The notes under the pieces: generated by a model | What the model saw: the letters and a program-made list of their open reading frames with translations, nothing else | Told to the model about the DNA's origin: nothing | Database searches by the model: none | From: Streptomyces sp. MJM8645 | Lineage (GTDB): Bacteria > Actinomycetota > Actinomycetes > Streptomycetales > Streptomycetaceae | Length of the DNA: 64,000 bases | Reading direction: 5' to 3' | NCBI RefSeq assembly: GCF_001625365.1 | Contig: NZ_LJJF01000002.1 | Coordinates: 248,001 to 312,000, forward strand | Shown here: positions 33,527 through 42,946 of the stretch, in pieces | Numbering within the stretch: position 1 is the stretch's first letter | Layout: each line of letters opens with the position of its first letter | Translations under genes and position numbers: made by a program

Positions 33527-36328
33527 TCAGACGGTGAAGGCGTAACTCGTCCCGTGGAATTCGAGGGACACCTCCGTCACGCCGGAGAGATCCAGGCCGG
33601 AGTTGTCCTCCGGCCGCACCTCGATCTGCCAGGTGGTGAACGGGCCGACCGTGGCATAGGACTTGTGCGGCGAGTCCGATTCGGATTCGAAGTCCGCCTC
33701 CTGGAACACCGTGCGGTCCCCCAGGTCGTAGCTGAACGTCTTGGTGATCCGCGCGTGGGTGAAATCGAAGACGTCGCCATGCGGGTTGACGATCTGCTCC
33801 GTTCCGGATTGGGTGATCTGCACGTTGAGCCGCTTGTGCTCGTTCGTCGTCGCGGCGCCCTTGATCCAGGCCCGCACCTTGCTGGCGCGGACGTTGGCCT
33901 TTCCCGCGAAGGGACTCGTCGCCATGTCCGTCGCGGGAGCGACGGCCTGCAACTTGACCATCAGCACGTTGCCGGTGCGGAAGACGTCGATCTGGGCCTG
34001 GGAAGCTTTCACGACCAGGCCCTCTTGTTCCGGCTTCGCTGGGAACCGCTGCGCCTGCGTGCCGAAGGACTCCACGGCACTTCCGTAGGCATCAAGGACC
34101 GTGTTGGCGGCGCTGGCCAGCACCCCGTGGTCAATCGTGGCCATCGTTCGCCCCCCGTAGGCCTCGGCGATCAGGTCGCGGTCCGACAGCGCCCACATCC
34201 GGTAGGCATGGGTGGTCAGGCTGAGCGCGCGCATGATCTGGTCGCGGCTCGCGTAGTAGAGCCGCGACACGAAGCTGACCAGGTCCGGAAGGTCTGGCCG
34301 CATTTCGTCCAGGGCCTTGTCGTTGAGGGCGGCGATGTGGTTCCTGGCGTCCTGGATGGTTCGGTGGTCGCGCGCGGCGAGCAGGACATGGGCGTTGTAG
34401 AGAAGGATCTGCTGGTTGCGGGCGAGGATCTGCTCGATGTAGGCGGAGAAGGCGTCCTCGACCTCCTTCAGATCGACGCCGAATTCCGACTTGAGCTTGT
34501 CGAACTCCTGTCGGAAGGTGCTTTCGACCGCCAGGAGCTTGGCGGCACCGGGGTCATCAGGCTGGAGCATCCCGTTGTCGAGCGACTTGAAGCCCTCGAT
34601 CAGGTCGTGGACCGAGGATCCGACCGCCTTGATCTGATCGACCAGATAGGACTTGTCCACCGGGACACCGGTGTCCTGGGTGATCGAGGAGTCGGCCTGG
34701 TAGAGGAGGCCGCCGAACTGGGTCGCGATCATGAACTTCGACTGGGGCGCGAAGGCCACCGTCGACAACGCACTGATCAACTGCTTGAAGTCGAAGCTGA
34801 AGTGGTTCTCGATATCACTCTGGAACTTCCGGATCTTTTCTTCCAGATCCGACTTGAGAGGTGGCAGGGTGATGGCGTAGTGGGAGATGAGTCGGGCGGT
34901 CTCCGACAGCGCCTCGCCGATCAGCTTGAGCTCCTCCTCCGCTTCCGACGCGGCGGACGCGTACTTCCCCCGCGCCGTCCGAACGGCCTCCATCGACGCC
35001 TTGTTCTGCTTCAGATCGGCGAAGTACTTCAGATAGTCCTGCTCGATGGCCGAGAAGTTGTCGATCATGTCGCCGAGCAGCTTCTTGTAGAAGTCGAAGG
35101 AGGCTAGCGGGGACCAGTGCGCGTCGTACCCAAAACTGTCCTGCCCGCCACGCAACTGTGCCAGGAGGACGGTGCACTGCTGGTTGATCCCGCGGAGCTG
35201 CGCGACCGAGTCGACCGCTCCGGCCTTCCGTTCGTACTTCGCGTAGTGGCCGGCCAGCTCACTACCCTCCTTGAGGGCGGCGAACGGCCTGGTGCGGGCC
35301 TCCAGGCGAACCAGTACGGCTGCCAGATCCCGGACGCCCTGCGGGTGCTGCACGGGGTCCAGGGTCAGATACCGCAAACGGATGACCTCCAGCAGCCGGG
35401 CGCACTGGCTGGGGTGGACCAGGATCGAGGCCGGCAGGTCACCGACCGCGATATCCTCCGCTGTGCCGAAGGAGATGACCTTCCTCGAACCCTTGCTGCC
35501 GGACTTACCGCCGTTGCCCGATGGGTCGCCTGGGCCATAGGCGCCGTAGGCTCCGCCCGCGACATCGATCGCCGCGAGGGCTTTGCGGATGTCATTGTCC
35601 TGCAGGGCCCCGAGGTACTCGCCTGCTTGGCGGATCAGGCCCTCGAACGCAGCGTCCGTCGCCGCGGCTTGGGCGTTCTTCAGGGTGTCGAGCGTCTTCT
35701 GCCACTTCGACGTGGTGCCGACGGCCGCCTGCATCTCGTCCAGCAGGCGTTTGACGGCCTGCTTCTTCGCCGCCAGGGTCTTCTGCCCCAGCACACCCCG
35801 GAGCGCCACCAGGTATCCGGCCGAACGGGTGCCTGCGAAGAGAGTCGCCTTCCCGCCGTCACCACCGTTGCCACCTTTGCCGCCCGGGGCGCTGACCCCG
35901 ACCTCGCCGTCCCCACCTTTCCCGCCCGCTGCCGCCAGGGTCGCGTACGGTGCATCGCCCAAGGCGTTCTCCAGGTACAGCGAGAGTGCGCCCGCCGCTG
36001 TACCGTCGCCGCCGGGCTTGCCGGGCTTGTTCTTGTCCAGGTTCTGGGTCATCACGGACTCGCCCACGGCGCCGGACGTCGAGATCTGCCCCTTGCCTGC
36101 GAGTGAATTCACAGAGATGACAGCACTCTTGCAGGCGAGGCGGCCCTTCAGGACAACCGACTCGGCGAACAGGAAGATCTCGTCCGCTTCGTGGTTTCCG
36201 CCGAAGGTCGAACCTTCTCCCAGCAAAAACGCATCCATGACACTGACGACCACCTTCACGCCGTCGACCGTTACCTCCTGGAAGCGTTCGAGCGAGCTGG
36301 TGAGCAGCGCTTCGGAGTCGTCGTTCAC
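33527..36328 (-). CDS. Large Gly-rich/helical protein of a toxin-like locus, unknown family
   Basis: A 933-residue protein with no signal peptide. Residues 1-100 are beta-rich (VVLKGRLACKSAVISVNSLA). Residues about 100-165 and 275-285 carry collagen-like or beta-turn repeats (GGKGGDGEVGVSAPGGKGG, GGDGGK, GNGGKSG). Residues about 330-730 are mostly long helices, including a heptad-like stretch (LKLIGEALSETARLISHY, PPLKSDLEEKIRKFQSDI). The last 180 residues form a beta domain (FDFTHARITKTFSYDLGDRT, VSLEFHGTSYAFTV). The layout recalls large pore-forming or binding toxin subunits, but I recognise no family with certainty. It overlaps the upstream gene by 4 nt (ATGA), so the two are translationally coupled. 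Confidence 0.75.
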   Translation of the reverse strand: MNDDSEALLTSSLERFQEVTVDGVKVVVSVMDAFLLGEGSTFGGNHEADEIFLFAESVVLKGRLACKSAVISVNSLAGKGQISTSGAVGESVMTQNLDKNKPGKPGGDGTAAGALSLYLENALGDAPYATLAAAGGKGGDGEVGVSAPGGKGGNGGDGGKATLFAGTRSAGYLVALRGVLGQKTLAAKKQAVKRLLDEMQAAVGTTSKWQKTLDTLKNAQAAATDAAFEGLIRQAGEYLGALQDNDIRKALAAIDVAGGAYGAYGPGDPSGNGGKSGSKGSRKVISFGTAEDIAVGDLPASILVHPSQCARLLEVIRLRYLTLDPVQHPQGVRDLAAVLVRLEARTRPFAALKEGSELAGHYAKYERKAGAVDSVAQLRGINQQCTVLLAQLRGGQDSFGYDAHWSPLASFDFYKKLLGDMIDNFSAIEQDYLKYFADLKQNKASMEAVRTARGKYASAASEAEEELKLIGEALSETARLISHYAITLPPLKSDLEEKIRKFQSDIENHFSFDFKQLISALSTVAFAPQSKFMIATQFGGLLYQADSSITQDTGVPVDKSYLVDQIKAVGSSVHDLIEGFKSLDNGMLQPDDPGAAKLLAVESTFRQEFDKLKSEFGVDLKEVEDAFSAYIEQILARNQQILLYNAHVLLAARDHRTIQDARNHIAALNDKALDEMRPDLPDLVSFVSRLYYASRDQIMRALSLTTHAYRMWALSDRDLIAEAYGGRTMATIDHGVLASAANTVLDAYGSAVESFGTQAQRFPAKPEQEGLVVKASQAQIDVFRTGNVLMVKLQAVAPATDMATSPFAGKANVRASKVRAWIKGAATTNEHKRLNVQITQSGTEQIVNPHGDVFDFTHARITKTFSYDLGDRTVFQEADFESESDSPHKSYATVGPFTTWQIEVRPEDNSGLDLSGVTEVSLEFHGTSYAFTV

Positions 36329-37926
36329 GCCCCGCCTCCCTTGGTGAAGAACTTCTTGCCTTCCTCGCCACGCCGGTGCTCGGCGTCCTTGAGGTCCTTC
36401 CCGTTGTCAGTGCTCTCCCGGTCGGCGTCGTTCTTCTCTTCCTCCTTCCGACCGTCCTCCTTCTCCTGCTCCTCCTGTCTGTTTTTCAGTTCGTCAACTT
36501 CCTTCTGCAGCCGCTCCTTCGCCTTCTTGAGATCGGCATCGTCCGGGTTGCGGGACAACTTGTCCTCGGTCTTCTGCAGCTCGGACTGCTGGGCCTCAAG
36601 TTCCTCTGCCGTCTTCTGTGTCTCCTTCTGCGCGTTCGCGATCTCCTTCTGGATGTCGGCGCTCTTCTGCGTGAAGTAGTGCGTGCGCTCCTTCAGCAGT
36701 TCCGCCCGGACCGCGGCCTCGATGTAGCCGCCCTGAGTGATCTTGGGCTCCACCGCGTAGGTCCGCATCAGGGTGTCCACGCCCTCCGCGCCCAGCGCCT
36801 GAGCGAGGTCGGGATACTCCTGGTCGGTCGCGGTGGCAGCCAGAGCGTACGGCCCCAGGGCGTCGATCATCCGACCGCTCAGCCCCGCCTCCAGGACGCT
36901 CCGCACGGCATCGGCGGCCGGCATCGTGTACAGGGCCGGATCGCCCTTCAAGGCGCGCCGCACCTCGGTGCTGACGGCATGGTCCACGCTCTTCTCCGCA
37001 AGAGACCAGTCGAGCCTCGCTCCCATGCGCTCCGCCCGCTCCCGGAAGGGTTCCAGGTCGGCGCTGACGATGTCCTTGGGGATCCCACCCGGGCCGTCGA
37101 CGTCGAACTCGTTGTTGTAGACCATGTCGTCGATGGTGACGACGCCCGTGCTCTTGCCGCTCTTGACGAAGAAAGTCGCCCGGCCCTCCGGTTTCAGCAC
37201 GGCGATCGGGTGTCCGGGTTCGGCGCTCAGCACCACGTTGACCGAGGAGCCGTCACGCACCGAGGTGGCCCGGAAAAACTCGGAGCCGCTTTCGAGCGCG
37301 GCGTTGCCGACAGCGCGGGTGAAGCTCGCGTCGTCCGGATGCATGTAGAGCTTCTCCACCGTGTCGTCGGCGTGGAAGGCCTGCGGATTTGCCTTCCGGG
37401 CGGTGCCGAGGATCTTTTCCAGCAGGGGTTCGCTCTTCGGATAGGTCAGGTCCAGCCCCTTGAGTTCCTTGGACGAGGATGAGAGGTCGAGCGTGAAAAG
37501 GAACATCGTCCGCAGCTCGGAGACCTTCGCCGTGACCCAGTCCGGTTCCGCACCCTTCTCGTACTCGAAGTACGCAACCTGCTGCTCGGGCGGCACCTCC
37601 GGGTCTTGATAGTGCGTCAGCTCCGGGAATTCGGTGTTCTTCTCGGATGGGCGTTCCGCCGACAGGTAGAGGCCTTGGCGCCCGCCCTCGTCCAGGTCGG
37701 ACCCGGTCCAGCGGTTGGCGAGGTCCTTGCCCAGGTCCAGCCAGACCGTCCGGCCCGCCTGTTCCTTCTGGCCGAGGAAGTTGCGATAACCCACATAGCG
37801 GTACAGAGGATCGCCGGTCTCCATGGCGACGCGGCACTGGGCGACGAGGTCGTCCTCGGTCTGGAGAAACGCGTGCGCGGCCTCGTAGACCGACTGGTAG
37901 AGGTCGGGTCTCAGCAGCTTCGGCAT
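36325..37926 (-). CDS. Protein with RES-like features and C-terminal coiled coil
   Basis: A 533-residue soluble protein. The N-terminal 260 residues hold features in the order expected of a RES (NAD-consuming ADP-ribosyltransferase-fold) domain: YRYVGYRNFLG, then RQGLYLSAERPSE, then DDASFTRAVGNAALESGSE and SVRDGSSVNVVLS, which resembles the usual ...AIGRAAREAG...YPSxRxxGGxNVVLF end. The domain is longer than typical RES toxins. The last 110 residues are a highly charged coiled coil (IQKEIANAQKETQKTAEELE through KERLQKEVDELKNRQEEQEK). It is the middle gene of a three-gene minus-strand unit, 17 nt after the TULIP-like gene. The RES assignment is tentative. Confidence 0.72.
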   Translation of the reverse strand: MPKLLRPDLYQSVYEAAHAFLQTEDDLVAQCRVAMETGDPLYRYVGYRNFLGQKEQAGRTVWLDLGKDLANRWTGSDLDEGGRQGLYLSAERPSEKNTEFPELTHYQDPEVPPEQQVAYFEYEKGAEPDWVTAKVSELRTMFLFTLDLSSSSKELKGLDLTYPKSEPLLEKILGTARKANPQAFHADDTVEKLYMHPDDASFTRAVGNAALESGSEFFRATSVRDGSSVNVVLSAEPGHPIAVLKPEGRATFFVKSGKSTGVVTIDDMVYNNEFDVDGPGGIPKDIVSADLEPFRERAERMGARLDWSLAEKSVDHAVSTEVRRALKGDPALYTMPAADAVRSVLEAGLSGRMIDALGPYALAATATDQEYPDLAQALGAEGVDTLMRTYAVEPKITQGGYIEAAVRAELLKERTHYFTQKSADIQKEIANAQKETQKTAEELEAQQSELQKTEDKLSRNPDDADLKKAKERLQKEVDELKNRQEEQEKEDGRKEEEKNDADRESTDNGKDLKDAEHRRGEEGKKFFTKGGGA

Positions 37927-37943
37927 CGAAATCCCCTTCAGGA

Positions 37944-39437
37944 TCAGGAGTTGGCGACGTGACCGACGACCAGGAAGTCGTACGGGGTGTGGAGGCCGGC
38001 GCTGCTGTCGACGTTGATCATTGTTTTGGAGGGCTCCAGGAGATTGGTCTCCAGGAAGTAGTTCAGGCCCTTCAGCTGGACGTTGATCTCCGGCATGTGG
38101 AACTTCATCTCGTTACGATAGAAGGGCTGAACCGAATCATCGCATCCGTTCCCCCGTTCCCAAAAACTGCAGTCCTTTGTACTGAAGTTCGGCTTGAAGT
38201 CGTCGTTCGTGAAGGTGAAGTCCGGAAAGGTGATTCCGGTGTTGGACACGTCGACACCCTTCGCCCCCTTGTTCAACGCGATGTCCGCGTAGACCGTTCC
38301 GTAGAATGTCTTAGGATGGGGTCCACTCACGTTCCGATGCCACTCTGATGTCATCTTTCCCGACCACTTGACCTCCGCCTTGCCGTCGGTGATGATGAGC
38401 TTCACTGGATGATCCTGCAGACTGACCCGCATTCCTCCGTAGTAGTAGCCATTTCCGCCGTCGAATCCCGACCCCTTCTCCCCCTGGGCAATCACCGAGG
38501 TGTCCTTCTTGAGCTCCAAGGTGCAGCTTCCGTCCTTGGATTCGCCGCTCACAGTGAACCCGCGGGGAGCGAGCTGCTTCTTGATGAAGGTATTGACCAT
38601 GAGGTCCTGGGAGAGAATGATGCTCGCCGTGTAGCCGGTGGGCACCGGCGGCACCTGCGTACCGTCCGGGTGAAAAACGGGCGCGGAAGCGCCCTGCGGG
38701 TTACCACTCTCGTCGGTCTGGATGAAGAGGCTCAGACAACCGGCGTCCTTGTCTCCGGTCGACGCGAAGGCGAAGGACTTCGGCGTCATGGCCATGTCGC
38801 CACCGGACTGGTTCTTGTTGTTGACCCCACCGAGCACATAGGCGATCTCATCGACCTCCTCCTGGAAGTGCTTCGTCAGCTTGGGCAGCAGCGGATCGAG
38901 GTCGTCCTCGTTCTGAACGGGCTGGAAGCCGAAACGGGTCCCGGTCTGGTTCTTGAAATGCAGGACGATGTGCTGGTCCGTGGTCTTGCCATGAGCGAAA
39001 GTGACCACCGCGCCTTGTTTCGTCACCTCCTTGGTGTCTCCGGCGATCGCGGCGAGAGGAACCTCAGCCCGCACGGACAGACCCGTGGGGAAATCACCTG
39101 TTCGCGCGGGCTTGGAATCCCCGTCCGGCGTCACCGAAAAGGTTGACCCGGCGCCGATTGGCATCAGAAGGACAGCCACGTTGGGCTGACCGAGCGCGAA
39201 CTCGATGGTCGGGGGATTGAAATTGATCACATAGTCGACTGTGTAATTCTTGCCGTAGATCGGATCTTTCCCGTGAGCCTGAAGCTTCACGTTCTGGACG
39301 AGCCTGTTGTCTCGATAACTCTTCTGCAGAAATTCATTCAGCTGCTTTTCCGAATATGAGACGATAAAGTCCCACCGGTCGGTCGACGGCCCCTTCTTCA
39401 TGCTGGAGGTCAGATCAAAGAGAGACGCCTGAGGCAT
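37944..39437 (-). CDS. TULIP / clostridial P47-like protein
   Basis: A 497-residue soluble protein. The start STDRWDFIVSYSEKQLNEFL has the WDxVxAxS...N pattern that opens P47/OrfX-type TULIP proteins of clostridial toxin clusters. The end, FLETNLLEPSKTMINVDSSA followed by LHTPYDFLVVGHVANS, fits the NLLxPG...P.D..L.G ending of the same class. The middle is beta-rich with lipid-pocket-like segments (GAVVTFAHGKTTDQHIVLHF). The ATG at 39437 follows GAAAGGTGG, which rejects the long upstream extension. It is the first gene of the three-gene unit. TULIP proteins bind lipids or form membrane-active complexes; that role here is inference. Confidence 0.75.
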   Translation of the reverse strand: MPQASLFDLTSSMKKGPSTDRWDFIVSYSEKQLNEFLQKSYRDNRLVQNVKLQAHGKDPIYGKNYTVDYVINFNPPTIEFALGQPNVAVLLMPIGAGSTFSVTPDGDSKPARTGDFPTGLSVRAEVPLAAIAGDTKEVTKQGAVVTFAHGKTTDQHIVLHFKNQTGTRFGFQPVQNEDDLDPLLPKLTKHFQEEVDEIAYVLGGVNNKNQSGGDMAMTPKSFAFASTGDKDAGCLSLFIQTDESGNPQGASAPVFHPDGTQVPPVPTGYTASIILSQDLMVNTFIKKQLAPRGFTVSGESKDGSCTLELKKDTSVIAQGEKGSGFDGGNGYYYGGMRVSLQDHPVKLIITDGKAEVKWSGKMTSEWHRNVSGPHPKTFYGTVYADIALNKGAKGVDVSNTGITFPDFTFTNDDFKPNFSTKDCSFWERGNGCDDSVQPFYRNEMKFHMPEINVQLKGLNYFLETNLLEPSKTMINVDSSAGLHTPYDFLVVGHVANS

Positions 39438-39815
39438 GGTGCCACCTTTCACGAATACCCATCGGACGGAGGCCGGCACCCGTAACATCCGGCCGCCGGC
39501 AGCCGGCAGCCTAGCCGAATACTTCGTTCCTGTACGGACCATTTTTTGTCCGTGTTGCTGTGTCGAAAACCTGTAGCAGACTTGGCCCGCAGCGCGATTT
39601 CTCATTTGGTCGTACACGATTAGACGTTCGACGGCCTCGCCCGCACCATGGGTGGTGGGCGCTCCGCGCGGCACGGCTCCGTGCGTCCGCGACGAGGACG
39701 ACACCCCGCCCCACTTCGAGTTCGGTCGCGACCGGGCCTCAACCCGTTCACGGGCGCCCCCATCCGGCACCCCGCGCTCCCGCAGGCTGTCGAACGCACC
39801 AGAGAGGCACCGGGC
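39438..39815. promoter_or_regulatory. Divergent promoter region between the toxin-like and LodA-like units
   Basis: A 378-nt gap with an AT-richer core at about 39510-39640. It holds a hairpin ACGGAC-(CATTTTTT)-GTCCGT at 39534-39553. The frames across it are open in places but show no protein-like composition. It must contain the promoters of both divergent units, so they may share control. Confidence 0.5.
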
Positions 39816-41786
39816 ATGACCGAGATCGACCACGTGAAGATCCACCCCGCGATCGGCATCGCGCGGGTCGGCAACGGCGAGCAGTTCTTCCACGGACCGG
39901 AGAGTCCGGACGAGAAGCCCCTGGCCCCGGGCTCCTACAAAGAGGGCACCGGCAAGATCAAGCGGCAGGCGGCACGGTTCCGCGTCTACGGCTACGACAA
40001 GGACGGCAAGGTCGTCCGGGAGATCCTGCACGGGCAGGGCGGTGCCAGCGTCGAATGGGCGGTCCAGCTCGCCAATCACAAGGCCGCCTGGTACAAGTTC
40101 TCGCTCGCACTGGACATTCCCGAAGCCCAGCGCTTGTCACAGGACCAGTACGGCCAGCGCAACGCGGGGACCGACAGGGGCCAGCTGCGGATCGATCCGG
40201 GCTCCCGGAAGATCTCGGGGACAAACCAGAGCGGCCAGAAGTTCGACACCGGGAAGATCAACGGCAAGGCCGTCTACCTGGGCGAGTTGCAGACCGACGA
40301 AAAGGGGCGGCTCCGCGTTCTGGGCGGCAGGGGCAGCTCGGCCTCGTTCACCACGACCCCGACGCCGCTGACCACCTTCGGCAACAACGAGGGCTGGCAC
40401 GACGACATCTCCGACGGCCCCGTGACCGCCACCGTCAGGATCGACGGCAAGGAGGTCGCGGTGCAGCCGGCCTGGGTGGTGGTCGGGCCCCCGAACTACG
40501 CGCCGGACGTCAAGGGCATCGTGACCCTCTACGACCTGCTGTACGACCTCTTCGTCCAGGGCGGGTACCTGCCCGCCCCCTCCACCGTCGTCTTCGACGA
40601 GCACATCAAGCCCCTGCTCCAGCGGTTCACCGGACACCAGTGGGTCAACCAGGGCTTCGCGGCGGAATTCGGCTGGCAGGGCCCCAACGACTTCACCTCG
40701 CCCCAACTCCTCGCCATCCTCGGCAACAAGAAGGACCAGTACCGGGAGCTGCGGCAACGCGTGTACTACCAGATGCGCAGCTACGACCGGGACGGCCTCT
40801 CCCCACTGCCCTGGCCCTGGCTCTACGGGGACGCGATGGCCGTCCCTGCCCAGTCCCCGCGCCAGTACGGCGTCCTGACCACGACGCAGGAGCAGATGCT
40901 GGAACAGTGGGTGAAGGGGGACTTCGACGACAAGACCAAGTACACCTCCTACCCCTCGCTGGACGACGCGCCCGTCGCACTGCAGCCCGGACTGCTGGAC
41001 CGCGCAGCCCTGGACTACTGCCTCGCCGACGCCTTCCACCCCGGCTGCGAGGTCACCTGGCCGATCCGCCACGACACCCTGTACGCAGAGCCGTTCCGCA
41101 TTCTCCACCGCCCGGCCGGCACCGCCGAGCGCGACTACGGCCCGCACCTCACGCCGCAGCTCGCGCTCTCGGGCAACGGCCCCCTGCACGGCCAGGGGCC
41201 CGGCGGCCTCACCCGCTGGATGGGCGTCCCCTGGCAGACCGACACCGCCAGCTGCCGCTCCGGCTACGAGCTCCGGGCCAACATCGGCCCCCGCTACAGC
41301 CCCTACCTGCCCTCCTTCTGGCCGGCCCGGGTGCCCAACCACGTGCTGAAGAAGACCGACTTCGACAAGGTCAACCAGAAGCCGAACACCACCGTCACCG
41401 AGGACGAGCGCGCGCAGGCCTTCGAGAACCGCGCCGTGTGGCTGCGGTTCCTGAGCCCGGACAAACAGACGGGCCTGCAGAACATGGTCGACAACTGGTC
41501 CAAGTTCGGCGTCATCGAAACCAACGCCTACACGGTGGCAGACGGCAAGTTCCCGGCCGCGATCCTGGTGGAGTCGACCCCCGACCCTTCGCTCCCCCAG
41601 GTCAAGGACCGCCAGAACCTCGTCAACGTCCACGTGCGCGAGACCGGACAACCCCAACTCGCCGAGAGCCAGCGCACCGCCGTCAACGAGCAGGCCGCCA
41701 ACGAGATCGCCCTGACCACCGGGTTCCAGCCCGAGGAGATCTCGGCCGGCTACATCGCCAAGGTCGACCCCTTCCGGGACGTCTGA
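39816..41786 (+). CDS. LodA-like quinoprotein (CTQ-dependent amino-acid/amine oxidase)
   Basis: A 656-residue protein of the LodA/GoxA family. The family opening is clear: IHPAIGIARVGNGEQFFHGP, then GTGKIKRQAARFRVYGYD. The cysteine tryptophylquinone pair can be proposed as Cys402 (DYCLADAFHPG) and Trp473 (GVPWQTDTASC), spaced like Cys516/Trp581 of the Marinomonas lysine oxidase. Known members oxidatively deaminate lysine or glycine and release hydrogen peroxide, often as an antibacterial agent. The ATG at 39816 follows AGAGG. The substrate cannot be told from sequence. It overlaps the LodB-like gene by 1 nt (TGATG). Confidence 0.9.
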   Translation: MTEIDHVKIHPAIGIARVGNGEQFFHGPESPDEKPLAPGSYKEGTGKIKRQAARFRVYGYDKDGKVVREILHGQGGASVEWAVQLANHKAAWYKFSLALDIPEAQRLSQDQYGQRNAGTDRGQLRIDPGSRKISGTNQSGQKFDTGKINGKAVYLGELQTDEKGRLRVLGGRGSSASFTTTPTPLTTFGNNEGWHDDISDGPVTATVRIDGKEVAVQPAWVVVGPPNYAPDVKGIVTLYDLLYDLFVQGGYLPAPSTVVFDEHIKPLLQRFTGHQWVNQGFAAEFGWQGPNDFTSPQLLAILGNKKDQYRELRQRVYYQMRSYDRDGLSPLPWPWLYGDAMAVPAQSPRQYGVLTTTQEQMLEQWVKGDFDDKTKYTSYPSLDDAPVALQPGLLDRAALDYCLADAFHPGCEVTWPIRHDTLYAEPFRILHRPAGTAERDYGPHLTPQLALSGNGPLHGQGPGGLTRWMGVPWQTDTASCRSGYELRANIGPRYSPYLPSFWPARVPNHVLKKTDFDKVNQKPNTTVTEDERAQAFENRAVWLRFLSPDKQTGLQNMVDNWSKFGVIETNAYTVADGKFPAAILVESTPDPSLPQVKDRQNLVNVHVRETGQPQLAESQRTAVNEQAANEIALTTGFQPEEISAGYIAKVDPFRDV

Positions 41787-42934
41787 TGACCACGGCGGCG
41801 CCCACCGACGACCAGACCGCACGGCAGCACGGCCGGTACGACGCCGTCGTCGCGGGCGGCGGCCCGGCGGGCGCCGCCGCCGCCCTCACCTTGGCCCGGG
41901 CGGGACGCACCGTACTGCTCGCCGACGCCGGCAGCGGCCCGCCGAAGACGGGCGAATCCCTCGTCCCCGCCGCCCGGTTGCTGCTCCACGACCTCGGCGT
42001 CGACGTCCGGTCCCTCGACTCCGACCACCGCGCCTGCCACGCCACCCTCTCGGCCTGGGGCTCACCGCACCTGCACCGGACGGACTTCCTCATCGACCCG
42101 TACGGGCACGGCTGGCACCTCGACCGCCCCGTCTTCGACCGCCTGCTGCGCACCCGTGCCGCAGCGGCCGGGACGCGAGTGGCCGAACGGACCACGGTGA
42201 GCCACCCCGTGCCGCAACCGGACGGCGGATGGCAAGTGACGCTCCGCGCCGACGGCGCGGCGCGCCCCGTGCGGTGCCGCTGGCTGATCGACGCCACCGG
42301 CCGCCGGGCTTCGCTCGCCACCCGCTGCGGCGCCCGACGCCGCCGCTACGACCGGCTTGTCGCGGTCCACCTGCGGCTGGCTCCCGACCCCTCCGACGCC
42401 GAGGAAGCCTCCCTGGTCGAGTCCGTCCCCGACGGCTGGTGGTACACCGCGCCGCACTCCCCCGCCCACCGCCTGGTCACCTACTTCACCGACACCGACC
42501 TCGCGCCGACCGGTCTCCGGGCGACCGGGACGTTCCTCGACCGGCTCGCCGCCACCCGGCACACCACCGAACGCACCCGAGGCCGCCAGGCCCTCGCCGG
42601 GGCAGCCCCGCGCCGGTGCGCCGCACACACCGCACGGCTGGAGCCGACGGCCGGCGAGGGCTGGATCGCGGCCGGGGACGCGGCGATCGCCCTCGACCCG
42701 CTCTCCTCGCAGGGCGTCCTCACCGCCCTCTACTCGGGCCTGTGCGCCGGCCAGGCGATCGACGCCCGGCTGCGCGGCGAGACCCACGCGTTCGACACCT
42801 ACGCCGCACGACTCGGCGAGACCTTCGACGCCTACCTGCACGGCCACCGCGAGATCCACGTCTGCGAGGAACGCTGGTCCGACCGCCCGTTCTGGCAGCG
42901 CCGCCGATCACCGCTGCCGCTCAACACCCCGTAA
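41786..42934 (+). CDS. LodB-like FAD-dependent maturase
   Basis: A 382-residue flavoprotein. The N-terminal Rossmann motif is AVVAGGGPAGAAAALTLARA, with ADAGSGPPKTGESLVPAA, the form seen in tryptophan-halogenase-like and LodB proteins. The second FAD motif is GDAAIALDPLSSQGV near residue 300. In the Marinomonas system LodB is needed to make the cysteine tryptophylquinone cofactor of LodA. The direct 1-nt overlap with the LodA-like gene supports the same role here. Confidence 0.88.
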   Translation: MTTAAPTDDQTARQHGRYDAVVAGGGPAGAAAALTLARAGRTVLLADAGSGPPKTGESLVPAARLLLHDLGVDVRSLDSDHRACHATLSAWGSPHLHRTDFLIDPYGHGWHLDRPVFDRLLRTRAAAAGTRVAERTTVSHPVPQPDGGWQVTLRADGAARPVRCRWLIDATGRRASLATRCGARRRRYDRLVAVHLRLAPDPSDAEEASLVESVPDGWWYTAPHSPAHRLVTYFTDTDLAPTGLRATGTFLDRLAATRHTTERTRGRQALAGAAPRRCAAHTARLEPTAGEGWIAAGDAAIALDPLSSQGVLTALYSGLCAGQAIDARLRGETHAFDTYAARLGETFDAYLHGHREIHVCEERWSDRPFWQRRRSPLPLNTP

Positions 42935-42946
42935 CCGGAAGGCCCT

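Noticed and set aside
37944-40079. Long 711-codon minus-strand frame extending the TULIP-like gene
   Set aside because: The portion beyond 39437 lacks protein character, and GAAAGGTGG precedes the ATG at 39437.
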